Shown here piece by piece: positions 29,556 through 40,457 of a stretch of 64,000 bases of DNA. Position 1 is the first letter of the stretch. Each line of letters opens with the position of its first letter. The translations under genes and the position numbers were made by a program. The stretch comes from Peribacillus loiseleuriae. Lineage in GTDB: Bacteria; Bacillota; Bacilli; Bacillales; DSM-1321. Below the pieces are notes generated by a model that did not search any database, was not told the origin of the DNA, and saw only the letters and a program-made list of their open reading frames with translations. Location: contig NZ_LFZW01000001.1 in NCBI RefSeq assembly GCF_001183985.1, forward strand, positions 2,047,783 to 2,111,782, read 5' to 3'.

Positions 29556-29909
29556 ATGACTTCATATTGGGGATTTATCTTCATGGCTGTGCATATAGGA
29601 ATGTCCTGGAGAACAATTATCAATGAAGTACGAAAGATGACGGGAATTACCAGCTATAGCCGTATCCGCACAATTGCGTTGCGTGTCATAGCTGTGTTGA
29701 TAGTTGTATATGGCGTGCAGGCTTCTTTTGAGAGAGGTATACTTTACAAGTTAACCGTATATAATCCATTTGGTTGGAACTATGATGAGTCTTCCATAGG
29801 ATTTTTAATCGATCATCTATCCATCATGGGAATATATATCAGTGAGACTCATTATGTACTGAAATTTGTTCGGAAGCAGGATAAAGCTATGGTTTACAAA
29901 GGAAGGTAA
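29556..29909 (+). pseudogene. DUF4405-like membrane protein, N-terminally truncated
   Basis: 117 residues beginning MTSYWGFIFMAVHIGMSWRT in mid-helix, then VIAVLIVVYGVQASFERG and a later hydrophobic stretch. The pattern resembles the C-terminal half of DUF4405/flavinylation-associated cytochrome-b561-like proteins, where the VHIGMSW histidine would bind haem. No RBS precedes the first ATG, and the upstream neighbour is cut at the same point, so both probably lost their starts in one deletion. The family call is moderate. Confidence 0.55.
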
Positions 29910-29913
29910 ATTA

Positions 29914-29967
29914 TAGCATGAAAAGGTGCATTAATCTGGGATTGGATTAATGCACCTTTTCATGCTA
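29914..29967. terminator. Bidirectional terminator
   Basis: TAGCATGAAAAGGTGCATTA with ATC forms a perfect 23-base inverted repeat around an eight-base loop. It separates the DUF4405 relic from the convergent AraC gene. Confidence 0.85.
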
Positions 29968-30025
29968 TTAAAGTGTAGTTGCAACTATAATTTATACGCA
30001 GTATGAACCCCCGTAAGCAGGGGAA

Positions 30026-30943
30026 TCAAGCTTTTATCCTTTGGTCATTTTGCTCCTTTAGGTGCTTTATATCTTCTTTTGGTGGTAAACCAAACATGCG
30101 CGAATATTCACGGCTGAATTGTGATGGACTTTCATAGCCTACTCGGAATGCAACATCTGCTGCATCCGCTGATTCGGATAATAACAGACTCCGGGCTTCT
30201 TGTAGTCTCAGTTGTTTTTGGAATTGAATGGGGCTCATTGCTGTTACCTCTTTAAAGTGCCGATGCAGTGAAGAAACACTCATATTTGCTATTTCAGCAA
30301 GTTCTTCAATCTTAAAAGACTTTTCATAATTAGTCATGATATGTTCAATCACGTCATTGATTTGACTGGTGGAACTTCCTTCTATTGCTATTTGTTTTAG
30401 CAATTCTCCATGTTCTCCTTGCAGAACTCTATAGATGATTTCTTTCCTAATTAGAGGGGCAAGAACCTTGATATCTTTCGGATTATTTAGAAGTCGAGCT
30501 AATCTGGTTACCGCGTCTAACAGAGATTGCTCTATTTTGCTGACATACATTCCTCGGTTGGCATTTTCCTTTTTGTCAACTCCCATTTGGAATTCACGTA
30601 ACACCTCCAATATTTCACTCGGTGTGAATTCAAGTTTGAGAGCCAGATATGGAACTTCAGAAGAGGCTTCTGTTACTTGTCCTGAAATCGGCAGATTAAC
30701 GGATGCAACAAGGTAATCGGCAGGACCATATTGAAAACGCTCCTGTGAAAGTAATACCTCCTTCATCCCTTGAACGACAATGCATAAGGAAGGCTTGTGA
30801 ACTCCGTAATTTGGTCCAGTATCATTAGAGTAACGGGAGAAAAATAAAGACGGAATAGCGGTCATTTGAGTACCGCCCTGTCCTGTGTTACCCTCTATAA
30901 TTTTGGCGAGCTCAACTCTTTGTCTATATAATTGTTCAAACAT
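30026..30943 (-). CDS. AraC-family transcriptional regulator
   Basis: 305 residues. The N-terminal AraC_N-type cupin domain reads GVHKPSLCIVVQGMKEVLLS and VPYLALKLEFTP. The C-terminal DNA-binding domain has two helix-turn-helices: EELAEIANMSVSSLHRHFKE and DAADVAFRVGYESPSQFSRE. It is divergent from the MFS gene at 31147 with a 200-base shared upstream region, so it probably controls the pump and the redox genes behind it. Start: ATG preceded by GGGGGATTT. The effector is unknown; the cassette suggests a reactive carbonyl or other toxic small molecule. Confidence 0.9.
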   Translation of the reverse strand: MFEQLYRQRVELAKIIEGNTGQGGTQMTAIPSLFFSRYSNDTGPNYGVHKPSLCIVVQGMKEVLLSQERFQYGPADYLVASVNLPISGQVTEASSEVPYLALKLEFTPSEILEVLREFQMGVDKKENANRGMYVSKIEQSLLDAVTRLARLLNNPKDIKVLAPLIRKEIIYRVLQGEHGELLKQIAIEGSSTSQINDVIEHIMTNYEKSFKIEELAEIANMSVSSLHRHFKEVTAMSPIQFQKQLRLQEARSLLLSESADAADVAFRVGYESPSQFSREYSRMFGLPPKEDIKHLKEQNDQRIKA

Positions 30944-31146
30944 AAATCCCCCTTTTTTTCTTCATTCGTGATGATCCCATTATAAGACTAATTCACTTTC
31001 TGCGTAAATGGTTGTGAGAGGATTATGCAATCATTTGACAGAATTGTGATACCAGTCGTGATTTCATATGTAGCATAATTAGGATCAAGTAATTGCACAT
31101 CTTTTTTTACGTAAAAATATCAAATTATAGATAAGGGAGTAGAAAG

Positions 31147-32355
31147 ATGACCATGAACAATACTTGGAAAATATACATGTTAACTCTCATCAGTTTCTTG
31201 GTTGGCACGTCACAAAATGTTATCTCTGGCATTCTAGACCAGGTAGCTGTTTCTATCGATGTATCGTTATCGGCAGCTGGACAGCTTACCACCGCATTTG
31301 CACTTGCCACTGCAATTGGAACGCCCATTTTTATCGTAGCGACTGCAAAAATAGACCGGCGTAAGCAACTGCTAATAGCTCTTGCCATCGTATTACTAGG
31401 AGTCATTTCGACACTTGCCCTGCCCGGTTTTGGTTTCTTGATGGTTTCCCGTGCTATTCTTGGGGTTGGAACAGGCGTCTTCGTCGTCACTGCTTATGCG
31501 GTCGCTGCGAAATTGGCACCCCCTGGGCGGCAGGGTGGAGCCATGTCCAATATTTCATTGGGCTTCAGTTCTTCCCTTGTCCTTGGTGTTCCCATAGGAC
31601 GTGTAATCGCTTCGGCATACGATTGGAAGGTGATTTTTTGGGGCATTGGGTTCTTCACACTTCTCGGAATTTTCGCTGTCGCAAGGGCGATTCCGTCCAT
31701 GGAAGGTGAAAAACCGATCCCTCTTGGCAAACAACTCGCACTGTTAAAGAATCCAAAAGTCACTTTCGCCCTTGGTATGACGTTGTTCGTATTTATTGGC
31801 TATTCAGTGGTTAATACGTATATTACCCCCTTCTTAACCTCTGCCATACCAATTAGTGGAGGGAAAGTGAGCACCGTTCTTTTTGCTTTAGGGATAGCAA
31901 GCTTGATTTGGTCCAAAACTGGCGGTTTTCTGGCGGATCGGCTTGGTACCACTCGGACCCTTCTTTGTAGCATGGCAGTTCAATTCCTCAGTCTTGCATT
32001 GGTGTCGGTCGTGTCTGGTTCGGCAGTTGGCGTCATTATGTTACTTATGCTTTGGTCAATTTCTGCTTGGACGTTTGGGCCAACACAGAATTTCAATCTG
32101 CTTTCAATCGCTCCGGAAGCCTCTGGTATTATGCTTAGTCTAAATAGCACCTTTGTGCAGCTTGGATTTGCAGCAGGCGCTGGTATCGGGGGAATCGTCG
32201 TGGGAGGCTCATCGATACTAGCAATTTGTTGGATAGGTGCCGCCGCGGTAGCAGTCGCATTCTTTGTAAATATTACCTCATTTGGGCTTACCCGACGTTA
32301 CCAAGAGAAAGGGGATAATGTAGAAAATAGGAACAAAATTTATTTAAGGGAGTAG
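31147..32355 (+). CDS. MFS transporter (DHA1 family, sugar-efflux/AraJ-like)
   Basis: 402 residues with about 12 membrane spans. Loop 2-3 has the motif-A-like TAKIDRRKQLLIA, span 5 has VLGVPIGRVIASAYDWK, and the second half has FLADRLGTTRTLL. This pattern fits the AraJ/YdhL branch of drug and small-molecule exporters. The start follows AAGGGAGTAGAAAG. Five bases separate it from the next gene, so it leads an operon of an NAD(P)-binding protein, a flavodoxin-like protein and aldo/keto reductases. Export of a toxic metabolite together with its reduction is a plausible theme. Confidence 0.87.
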   Translation: MTMNNTWKIYMLTLISFLVGTSQNVISGILDQVAVSIDVSLSAAGQLTTAFALATAIGTPIFIVATAKIDRRKQLLIALAIVLLGVISTLALPGFGFLMVSRAILGVGTGVFVVTAYAVAAKLAPPGRQGGAMSNISLGFSSSLVLGVPIGRVIASAYDWKVIFWGIGFFTLLGIFAVARAIPSMEGEKPIPLGKQLALLKNPKVTFALGMTLFVFIGYSVVNTYITPFLTSAIPISGGKVSTVLFALGIASLIWSKTGGFLADRLGTTRTLLCSMAVQFLSLALVSVVSGSAVGVIMLLMLWSISAWTFGPTQNFNLLSIAPEASGIMLSLNSTFVQLGFAAGAGIGGIVVGGSSILAICWIGAAAVAVAFFVNITSFGLTRRYQEKGDNVENRNKIYLRE

Positions 32356-32360
32356 GTATA

Positions 32361-33005
32361 ATGAAAATTTTGATTTTGGGTGCTGTAGGTCAAATAGCCC
32401 ATATGCTAAAAAGTGAATTGCTCAATAAAACTAGCCATTCAACCGTTCTTTATGCAAGAAACGGTCATAAGCGTTTAACGCTCATTGATAAGAGCCGTGA
32501 AGAGATTTTTGATGGTGATTTTAAAGACAAAGATAAACTGATCGATGCGATGAAAGATGTAGACCTTGTTTATATCAACGACATGGGTGACGATAAATCA
32601 ACAAAAACAATTATTAATGCCATGAATGATGCAGGAGTAAGAAGAGTAATCGCGGCATCGGTTCTTGGAATATATGATGAAGTGCCGGGAGCTTTCGGAG
32701 AATGGAATAAACGTATGATTGGAGGAATCCCTAGAATGCAGTCCCAGATTGAATCAGCACGGTTATTAGAAAAATCAAAGCTAGATTATACACTATTAAG
32801 ATTGACATGGCTTTACAACGAAAATAGGAATACTAAATATATGATTACCCATAAAGGAGAGCCGTTTGTTGGTGCACAAGTTACACGTCAAGCTGTAACT
32901 CAGTTAATCATGGATATCATTGAAGAAAAAAGTGATAAATATTTTCAAACTAGTCTAGGAGTAAGTGAACCAAATACAGATTGGGCGAAGCCATCATTTT
33001 ATTAA
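32361..33005 (+). CDS. NAD(P)-binding oxidoreductase (atypical SDR, NmrA/YwnB-like)
   Basis: 214 residues. The N-terminal Rossmann motif is ILGAVGQIAHML (G-x-x-G-x-x-A). A central strand VRRVIAASVLGIYDE and the later DYTLLRLTWLYN follow the pattern of small NAD(P)H-binding proteins without a catalytic YxxxK triad. It probably binds NADPH for redox sensing or quinone/carbonyl reduction. RBS AAGGGAGTAGG lies in the five-base gap after the MFS gene. Substrate unknown. Confidence 0.85.
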   Translation: MKILILGAVGQIAHMLKSELLNKTSHSTVLYARNGHKRLTLIDKSREEIFDGDFKDKDKLIDAMKDVDLVYINDMGDDKSTKTIINAMNDAGVRRVIAASVLGIYDEVPGAFGEWNKRMIGGIPRMQSQIESARLLEKSKLDYTLLRLTWLYNENRNTKYMITHKGEPFVGAQVTRQAVTQLIMDIIEEKSDKYFQTSLGVSEPNTDWAKPSFY

Positions 33006-33058
33006 AATATAAAAGTTGAGGGGGAATATTTTGGAGACGTATATTTCTAAACGGCAGT

Positions 33059-33505
33059 ATGAATGTTGATGGTAATACTGCTAGATTAGCAAAAGAAGTT
33101 TTTCAAGGTCTTGATTATATTCCTATCAATTTCGCTGAGCATCATATTAATCAAATCGGACAAGACTCCGACGGAAAGCAAGATGATTTTCAAAATGTCA
33201 TGGAACAATTAATAATGGCAGATGATATCGTCATTGGTATTCCAGTTTATTGGTCAAGTATGAGTGGTTATTTAAAGACTTTCATTGATCGTTTTGCAGA
33301 CGCTTTGGATGCCCCATTAGCAGGTAAACGTGTTTATCTATTAATTCAAGGTACAGCACCTGATGATGCTATTCCTTATATTACAAATGTAATAAAACAT
33401 CTCTGTCGCCGTTTCCACATGAATTATATGGGATTAGCAACTAATTCTAAGGAAGCAACCAAATTGCACAATCTAATGGATAATAAAGAGGAGAAAGGAA
33501 GATAA
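33059..33505 (+). CDS. Flavodoxin-fold NAD(P)H-dependent FMN reductase, start damaged
   Basis: From the ATG at 33059 the protein has 148 residues: ADDIVIGIPVYWSSMSGYLK and FADALDAPLAGKRVYLLIQG are flavodoxin-like NADPH:FMN/quinone reductase motifs. The natural N-terminus is visible upstream in frame as RRIFLNGS (33035-33058), the first strand and part of the FMN phosphate loop. It has no start codon; GAGGGGG is followed by TTG one base out of frame. One base change or insertion has probably disabled the true start. If translation begins at 33059 the FMN site is incomplete. Confidence 0.7.
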   Translation: MNVDGNTARLAKEVFQGLDYIPINFAEHHINQIGQDSDGKQDDFQNVMEQLIMADDIVIGIPVYWSSMSGYLKTFIDRFADALDAPLAGKRVYLLIQGTAPDDAIPYITNVIKHLCRRFHMNYMGLATNSKEATKLHNLMDNKEEKGR

Positions 33506-34492
<987 letters not shown>

Positions 34493-34517
34493 AATACACT
34501 CAAAATTTAATTAATAG

Positions 34518-35381
<864 letters not shown>

Positions 35382-35470
35382 TGTTCATTCTTATCAACAA
35401 TCAAAATGATATTCTGGGTTTAGTCTACTCACCGAAATACTGTTGTTTATTAAGGTGTAAAATCCAAAAG

Positions 35471-35501
35471 AAAAAGCGTGTGAATTCTACATACGCTTTT
35501 T
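35471..35501 (+). terminator. Terminator of the redox cassette
   Basis: AAAAAGCGT and ACGCTTTTT form a stem with a 13-base loop; the closing T-run lies within the right arm. Confidence 0.75.
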
Positions 35502-35556
35502 CCATTATAGTCTGTTGAGTAAGGACTAGAAGTTTCTACAAAGGGACTCAGTTGCA

Positions 35557-35640
35557 TGGGTACGATTTGAACAAAGCGCTCTCGAAAACCAAGATTTCAT
35601 ATGTTCGATATCCGGCAGAATACGAAAATAAAATCAACAA
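35557..35640 (+). pseudogene. Tail relic of an aldo/keto reductase
   Basis: YDLNKALSKTKIS and VRYPAEYENKINKLE correspond to [25 protein letters not shown] at the end of the reductase at 33509. Only about 28 codons remain, so a second copy was deleted here, just before the SDR relic. Confidence 0.7.
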
Positions 35641-35660
35641 ATTGGAAAGGATGTTCTCTA

Positions 35661-36107
35661 GTATGTCTAATATTCAAGATAAAGTTGTCCTTATTATGGG
35701 TGCATCGAGTGGGATCGGATAAGAAACCGCAAAAGAACTTGTCTCCAAAGGCGCAAAACTTGTTCTTGCAGCGCGACGTGAAGATCGTTTGAAAAAATTG
35801 CAACAAGACATTCAAAATACTGGCGGAGAAGCTATTTATAAAGTGACGGATGTAACTCCGCATGAACAAATGGAAGAATTAGCTGAGGTTGCTCTTAATG
35901 AGTTTGAAAAAATCGATGTATTAGTAAATAATGCCGGAGTGATGCCACATTCATTTCTTTATAAGAAAAAGATTGATGATTGGAACAAGATAATTGATGT
36001 CAATATTAAAGGAGTGCTTTATGGCATTGCTGCAGTTCTTCCAACAATGAGAGAACGTAAATCCGGTCATATTATTAATCTTTCTTCTGTAGCAGGACAC
36101 TTTGTAG
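35661..36107 (+). pseudogene. Short-chain dehydrogenase, nonsense codon and IS6 truncation
   Basis: Starts MSNIQDKVVLIMGASSGIG after AAAGGATG. An in-frame TAA (35719-35721) replaces a glutamate-type codon within the TGxxxGIG cofactor motif. The frame then continues with ETAKELVSKGAKLVLAARRE, DVLVNNAGVMPHSF and GHIINLSSVAGHFVG. It is cut at 36107 by the IS6 element, which removes the catalytic YxxxK and everything beyond. The continuation is not found on the far side of the IS. Confidence 0.88.
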
Positions 36108-36969
36108 GGTTCTGGTGCAAAAATCACTCGTTAGAAGCATAGAGTATGAGTTTCCTTTAAATTGCTAACTTACGAAGCTAATCCAAACAATTTATGGATG
36201 AATTCTTTTTGATTTTGGGCAGACTTTACCCTTTGATGAACCTGCTTCTTTTTAATCATATGCATGGCTTCTATACCACTCAGTATGTAAGTGGCTGTAC
36301 GAAATGATTTCAATCCTAACATCGAACGAACTCGCTTCTTTATAAAACGATGATCCTGTTCTACCATATTATTGAGATATTTAACTTGCCTTATTTGTAT
36401 GCCTTCAGGCATACGTTTCTCTTCTTTTAACTCTTGAATCACTACAGGATAGGCTGGATTCTTATCCACTGTTATGACACGAGGTTTATAAACATGAGAA
36501 GTGGCCAAGGCTTTCTTGAAAAAGCGCTTGGCTGTTTGTTTATCTCTTGATTCACTTAAATAAAAATCAATGGTATTCCCATCTGAATCGACTGCACGAT
36601 ATAAATACATTCATTGACCTTTTACTTTGATATACGTTTCATCGACTCTCCAAGAGTCATTTGTTGGCTTAAGATGACGACGTACTCTTTTATCTAATTG
36701 AGGTCCATATTGATGAACCCAACGCATAATCGTTGTATGAGCCATGGATAAGCCACGCACCTCCATCATTTCCACCAAATCACGAAAACTTAAATTGTAC
36801 CGTAGGTACCACCTTACTGTTAACAAAATAATGTCAGGATGATAGTGCTTCCATTTGAACAAATCTTCCTTTTCCATACTGATCACACACCTTTTTTAGA
36901 GTAATAGTATCAGTATGTCCAAGATTTAGAGATTCATTGCAATTTTCTTGGAATTCTTGCACCAGAACC
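36108..36969 (-). mobile_element. IS6-family insertion sequence (copy 1)
   Basis: 862 bp bounded by GGTTCTGGTGCAA and its inverted copy TTGCACCAGAACC. It encodes one DDE transposase on the minus strand. No 8-bp target duplication is seen (CTTTGTAG against AATTTATC), and the disrupted SDR does not resume, so flanking DNA was deleted or recombined, as is common for IS6 cointegrate chemistry. Confidence 0.9.
36170..36877 (-). pseudogene. IS6-family transposase with an internal TGA
   Basis: Starts MEKEDLFKWKHYHPDIILLT; the ATG at 36877 matches copy 2. The N-terminal helix-turn-helix is followed by WRVDETYIKVKGQ, which holds the first catalytic Asp, then TGA (36611-36613) where copy 2 has TGG, and then MYLYRAVDSDGNTIDFYLSE, VITVDKNPAYP (second Asp) and NNMVEQDHRFIKKR (Glu). 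The single W-to-stop change inactivates this copy. It is about 85 percent identical by eye to the intact transposase at 44743. Confidence 0.92.
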
Positions 36970-37064
36970 AATTTATCAATGCAAATAGCAGTGGTGGTAC
37001 TTCTTATTCATCCGTTGAAGAATGGAAAAACTTATATCCCTTTTTAGGTTTTAGACGGATATAG
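36970..37064 (+). pseudogene. C-terminal tail of an unknown gene cut by IS6
   Basis: An open frame enters from the IS6 edge and reads INANSSGGTSYSSVEEWKNL then YPFLGFRRI and TAG (37062-37064). An RBS for the next gene follows at once, so the two were in one operon. The product is not recognised; the next gene suggests conjugation or plasmid functions. Confidence 0.45.
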
Positions 37065-37081
37065 AAACGGAGGTGCAGGGG

Positions 37082-37600
37082 ATGGAGCCAACCCAAAAGA
37101 AAAATTTCTTATTTTTAATGATCGTATTTGTCGTTGCTGCTTTGGTTATTATGTACGTTTTCAGCTTGCAATCACAGTTGCAGGAAGTCAGAGCGAACCA
37201 GGGCAACTATGAAGATCAGATTAAATCTCTATCCTCTATCCAGAACACGGATCCATTAGAGATAAATCGTGAGTTTCTTGAAAGTTTTTTCACCTATCAA
37301 ACCACTGCTGAACGATACAAAAAAATTGAACCGTTCATGACCAATCAGGGATACAAGGCGACCTATCCTTCCGGATTCGGAAGAATCGGTCCAGTCATCC
37401 ATGATAGGCCTGAAGCCTTTTGAATACCAGTCCTCGAAGACGGAAGCTGAATTTTTTAATGAATTCAAGCTCACTACGGAATTTAATAATGTTGCTGCCA
37501 CTGAAACGGTTATCGTCAAAACATCGCTCATATATGTGAAAGAGCAAGGTTGGAAGGTTGATGATATGGAGTTTATTGGTCAATTGACTGGGCGTAAATA
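37082..37600 (+). pseudogene. Membrane-anchored protein, possibly conjugation-related, frameshifted
   Basis: RBS GGAGG, then MEPTQKKNFLFLMIVFVVAA with one membrane span, a coiled-coil-like stretch (LQSQLQEVRANQGNYEDQIK) and a soluble domain (FLESFFTYQTTAERYKKIEP). The first frame stops at 37421; the second frame continues from about 37401 as KPFEYQSSKTEAEFFNEFKL to VKEQGWKVDDMEFIGQLTGR. Single-span proteins with an NTF2-like outer domain occur in Gram-positive conjugation systems; this is only a resemblance. A deletion relic of the same gene lies at 12431. Confidence 0.6.
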
Positions 37601-37710
37601 AGGGTAGAGTCAGGAATATGCGGTTATCTGTACTATGAAAATTAGGAGTATTTAAAGTATTCTAAGAAGAAAAATTGAGTGAAAAGTTACTATGAATACG
37701 TGATATCTTT

Positions 37711-38271
37711 ACTCAGTAAACGATGTATGAACTTGTCCTTGATTTAGATCCTCCTTCTGAAGAAAAGTCTTCCCTTGCAGTAAAGGCCGCATTGGAGATT
37801 TATCAAGTACTGAAGCCGCTTGGAATAATTGCATTTATTAAGACTTCGGGAAATAAAGGACTTCAAGTGCATATACCCCTGCCAAAAGAGACCTTTACAT
37901 ATGATGATACAAGGATTTTCACTACATTTCTCGGGGATTATTTAAAAAGTACATTTCCAGATGACTTTACAACAGAACGACTAAAAAAAAATCGGCATCA
38001 GCGTTTGTATCTTGATTTCGGTTCAACATCATGAAGGAAAAACAATCATTGCCCCTTATTCCACTCGCGGTAACGATTTTGCAGGAGTGGCTACGCCACT
38101 GTATTGGGAAGAGTTGAGAGAAAGCGAAGAGGCGTTCAAATTAGAAATTACACCGTCTCTAGTGTGCCAAAGCGGATTATAAAGCATTGCTGTCCTTTTA
38201 GAGAGTATCATCTTGTTCGGCATCAGCAACCGTTTTCAGAAATTCTAGAGTTTCTTAAACGAAAAAAATAG
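37711..38271 (+). pseudogene. ligD: LigD polymerase/primase domain relic
   Basis: Reads MYELVLDLDPPSEEKSSLAV, LGIIAFIKTSGNKGLQVHIP and FTTERLKKNRHQRLYLDFGS, then a frameshift near 38025, HHEGKTIIAPYSTRGNDFAG, VATPLYWEELRES, and after another shift CPFREYHLVRHQQPFSEILE to TAG at 38269-38271. These are the end of the archaeo-eukaryotic-primase-like domain of Bacillus LigD, which works with Ku in end joining during spore outgrowth. The ligase domain and the start are gone and at least two indels are present. Confidence 0.85.
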
Positions 38272-38515
38272 AAAGCATAATGGTAAAACTCATAAAGTAT
38301 ATATATATTAGGTTTTTGTATTTTTAGATTAGGTTAAAATAATTAAAAGTTTGGTGCCTAGTTATAATCAAAAGGGGGCAAATGCTTATCTAGAACATAT
38401 CTAAACAATCATTTAGATAACATACTCACTAGTGATGGCAAATGGACTTTAAAATAAGTCAATTTCAAATGGATAGTGGAACGTTCATGAAAAAGTATTC
38501 GAGAGGAGATTTCAA

Positions 38516-39709
38516 TTGAATTCAAATGAGTCAACTAATAACACTTTATTTACGAAGGAATTTACAAAGAATCCATACCCTACATATGCAAAATTGAGAG
38601 AAACGGAACCTGTTTACAGAATCCTCCTTCCGGATGGTCAGTACGGCTGGATGATTACACGGTATGAAGATGCCATTGAAGCTCTGAAGGACTTAAGATT
38701 TATTAAGAATTTTTCAAAGTTAACTGGCGAAAATGAGGGATACGATAGCATTTTTACCCACAATATGCTTTTTTCTGATCCGCCAGATCATAAAAGATTA
38801 CGGGGGCTTGTTCAAAAGGCATTTACGCCACGAATGATAGCAGAAATGAGGGATCGAATTCAGGAGATAACAGATGATCTTTTAGACGAAATTGCCAAAA
38901 AGGATAGTATGAATTTAATCGATGATCTTGCTTTTCCTTTACCGATTATCGTAATATGTGAGATTTTAGGCGTTCCATCAGAAGACCGTGACAAGTTTCG
39001 CATATGGTCAAATTCATTAATTGAAGGAACCAACGGTGAACATGCGAAAGATATGGCAGTTCATATGCAGGAATTCACCGAATATCTGGGAGACCGGTTT
39101 TCAAAGGTACGGGAAAGTCCAGGGGAAGATTTAATTAGCCAACTGATCACGGCCGAAGAGGAGGGTGACAAATTAACAGAGAAAGAGTTATATGGGGTGG
39201 TCTCACTTTTGATTATCGCAGGACATGAAACGACGGTAAATCTGATTGGCAATAGTATTCTCTCTTTCTTGGAACACCCTGATCAGTTACAGCTCTTGCA
39301 GGATCATCCTGAAATGATTCATACAGCACTTGAAGAATCGCTCCGGTATAATGGCCCAGTCGAATTTAGCACATCCCGATGGGCACGTGAAGATTTTGAA
39401 TTCAAAGGGAAAGAAATAAGTAAGGGAGATTTAGTGATTATCGCTCTGAATTCCGCTAACCATGATCCTAATCAATTTACAGACCCGGAGGTTTTTGATA
39501 TTACCCGTGAGAAAAGTCCTCATCTTGCTTTCGGGAAAGGAATTCATCTTTGCCTGGGTGCTCCACTTGCCCGTCTAGAAGGCGAAATTGCTATCAGCAG
39601 TCTCTTGCAGCGCTTTCCACAAATCAAATTAAGAGTTGATATGAATGAACTTGAATGGAGACCCGGTATGGTTGTAAGAGGGGTAAAAGAAATACCTCTT
39701 TCCTTTTAA
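38516..39709 (+). CDS. Cytochrome P450 (CYP107-like)
   Basis: 397 residues, soluble bacterial class I P450. The I-helix oxygen site is LIIAGHETTVNLIGN, the K-helix ExxR is EESLRYNG, and the haem loop FGKGIHLCLGAPLAR carries the thiolate Cys. It hydroxylates an unknown hydrophobic substrate with electrons from a ferredoxin or flavodoxin; none is encoded next to it. The start is TTG at 38516, eight bases after GAGGAGA. Flanking genes are a ligD relic and a repeat, so it stands alone. Confidence 0.94.
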   Translation: MNSNESTNNTLFTKEFTKNPYPTYAKLRETEPVYRILLPDGQYGWMITRYEDAIEALKDLRFIKNFSKLTGENEGYDSIFTHNMLFSDPPDHKRLRGLVQKAFTPRMIAEMRDRIQEITDDLLDEIAKKDSMNLIDDLAFPLPIIVICEILGVPSEDRDKFRIWSNSLIEGTNGEHAKDMAVHMQEFTEYLGDRFSKVRESPGEDLISQLITAEEEGDKLTEKELYGVVSLLIIAGHETTVNLIGNSILSFLEHPDQLQLLQDHPEMIHTALEESLRYNGPVEFSTSRWAREDFEFKGKEISKGDLVIIALNSANHDPNQFTDPEVFDITREKSPHLAFGKGIHLCLGAPLARLEGEIAISSLLQRFPQIKLRVDMNELEWRPGMVVRGVKEIPLSF

Positions 39710-39764
39710 ATTTTTCATCCTATTAAAGCTGTAAAATTATAATTTAAATGACGCCATGTTATTC

Positions 39765-39947
39765 CATTAAAGGGCGCGATTGTAGGCAACACAGGAGAAA
39801 ATGACCAAACTTTTTAAAAACCACATTTGAAATGATAAAGAAAGAATCCATTTTGAACAAACTTTTTTCAAAATGGATTCTTTTGATTTGCCGTAAAATG
39901 CAGGCACATAAGATATTTTTGATCAAACTTTATTATAAAGCTACAAA
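39765..39947. repeat. Family R1 repeat (copy 2)
   Basis: Head AAAGGGCGCGATTGTAGG, ACCAAACTTTTTAAAAA, a hairpin AAAGAATCCATTTTGA with CAAAATGGATTCTTTT, and tail GATCAAACTTTATTATAAAG. It has the same plan as 9958-10146, with a different stem sequence. Confidence 0.78.
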
Positions 39948-39997
39948 ATGCTTCTATAGTTGAGGAATCGTAAATAACCAGTTTTAACAAATTGCCT

Positions 39998-40183
39998 TCA
40001 TTTTTTAGGATTCTTTAATTTAATAATATCGTTCATCTCTTTTGCTTTTCTCATTGCAGAAATTGTATCTTGCTCATTCAAAAATTTTTCTAACCTTGAC
40101 AGGATTACTCTTTGCTTCATTTTCTCTTCTTTTTCTTCTTCTATACTTTCATGTAGATTGGAGAAATCTCTTTTAAAAACCAA
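39998..40183 (-). CDS. Small hypothetical protein, possibly truncated
   Basis: 61 codons on the minus strand, highly charged: EEEKEEKMKQRVILSRLEKF, then TISAMRKAKEMNDIIKLKNP. It looks like a helical C-terminal segment. Its upstream side abuts the group II intron fragment at 40196, so the start may be lost. No family recognised and no convincing RBS. It may be a chance frame. Confidence 0.3.
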   Translation of the reverse strand: MVFKRDFSNLHESIEEEKEEKMKQRVILSRLEKFLNEQDTISAMRKAKEMNDIIKLKNPKK

Positions 40184-40195
40184 AAAGAGAGCTAG

Positions 40196-40308
40196 ACATT
40201 TTGTGAATGGTGACTAGGAGGAGCCGAGTGCGTGAATAGCGCAAGCACGGTTCTGTGAGGGGAGGAACACAATCTACCGCAAGGTAGAGAGGTTCCCTTC
40301 TACTCGAC
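40196..40308 (+). mobile_element. 3' fragment of a group II intron (domains V-VI)
   Basis: GAGCCGAGTGCGTGAATAGC and GCAAGCACGGTTCTG form domain V with the usual AGC...GTTC pairing. After this comes the domain VI-like hairpin CTACCGCAAGGTAG, and CTACTCGAC as 3' end. The sequence is nearly the same as 42495-42607. The rest of the intron is missing. Confidence 0.85.
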
Positions 40309-40457
40309 TAGTTGAAGAACGAGTTTGTTGTGCCGTTTAACAATACAGATAAAGGGTTGAAGAAATAAGAAGTGCCACAAGTTGAATATTAGTTTTTATC
40401 CGTATCTTGAATAAGGCATCTATTCAAAAGGAGTTAAGTGACCTACACTTAACTCCT

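Noticed and set aside
36170..36877. Recoded TGA (selenocysteine or Trp) in the IS6 transposase
   Set aside because: The sister copy has TGG at the same position and no other gene here uses TGA as sense.
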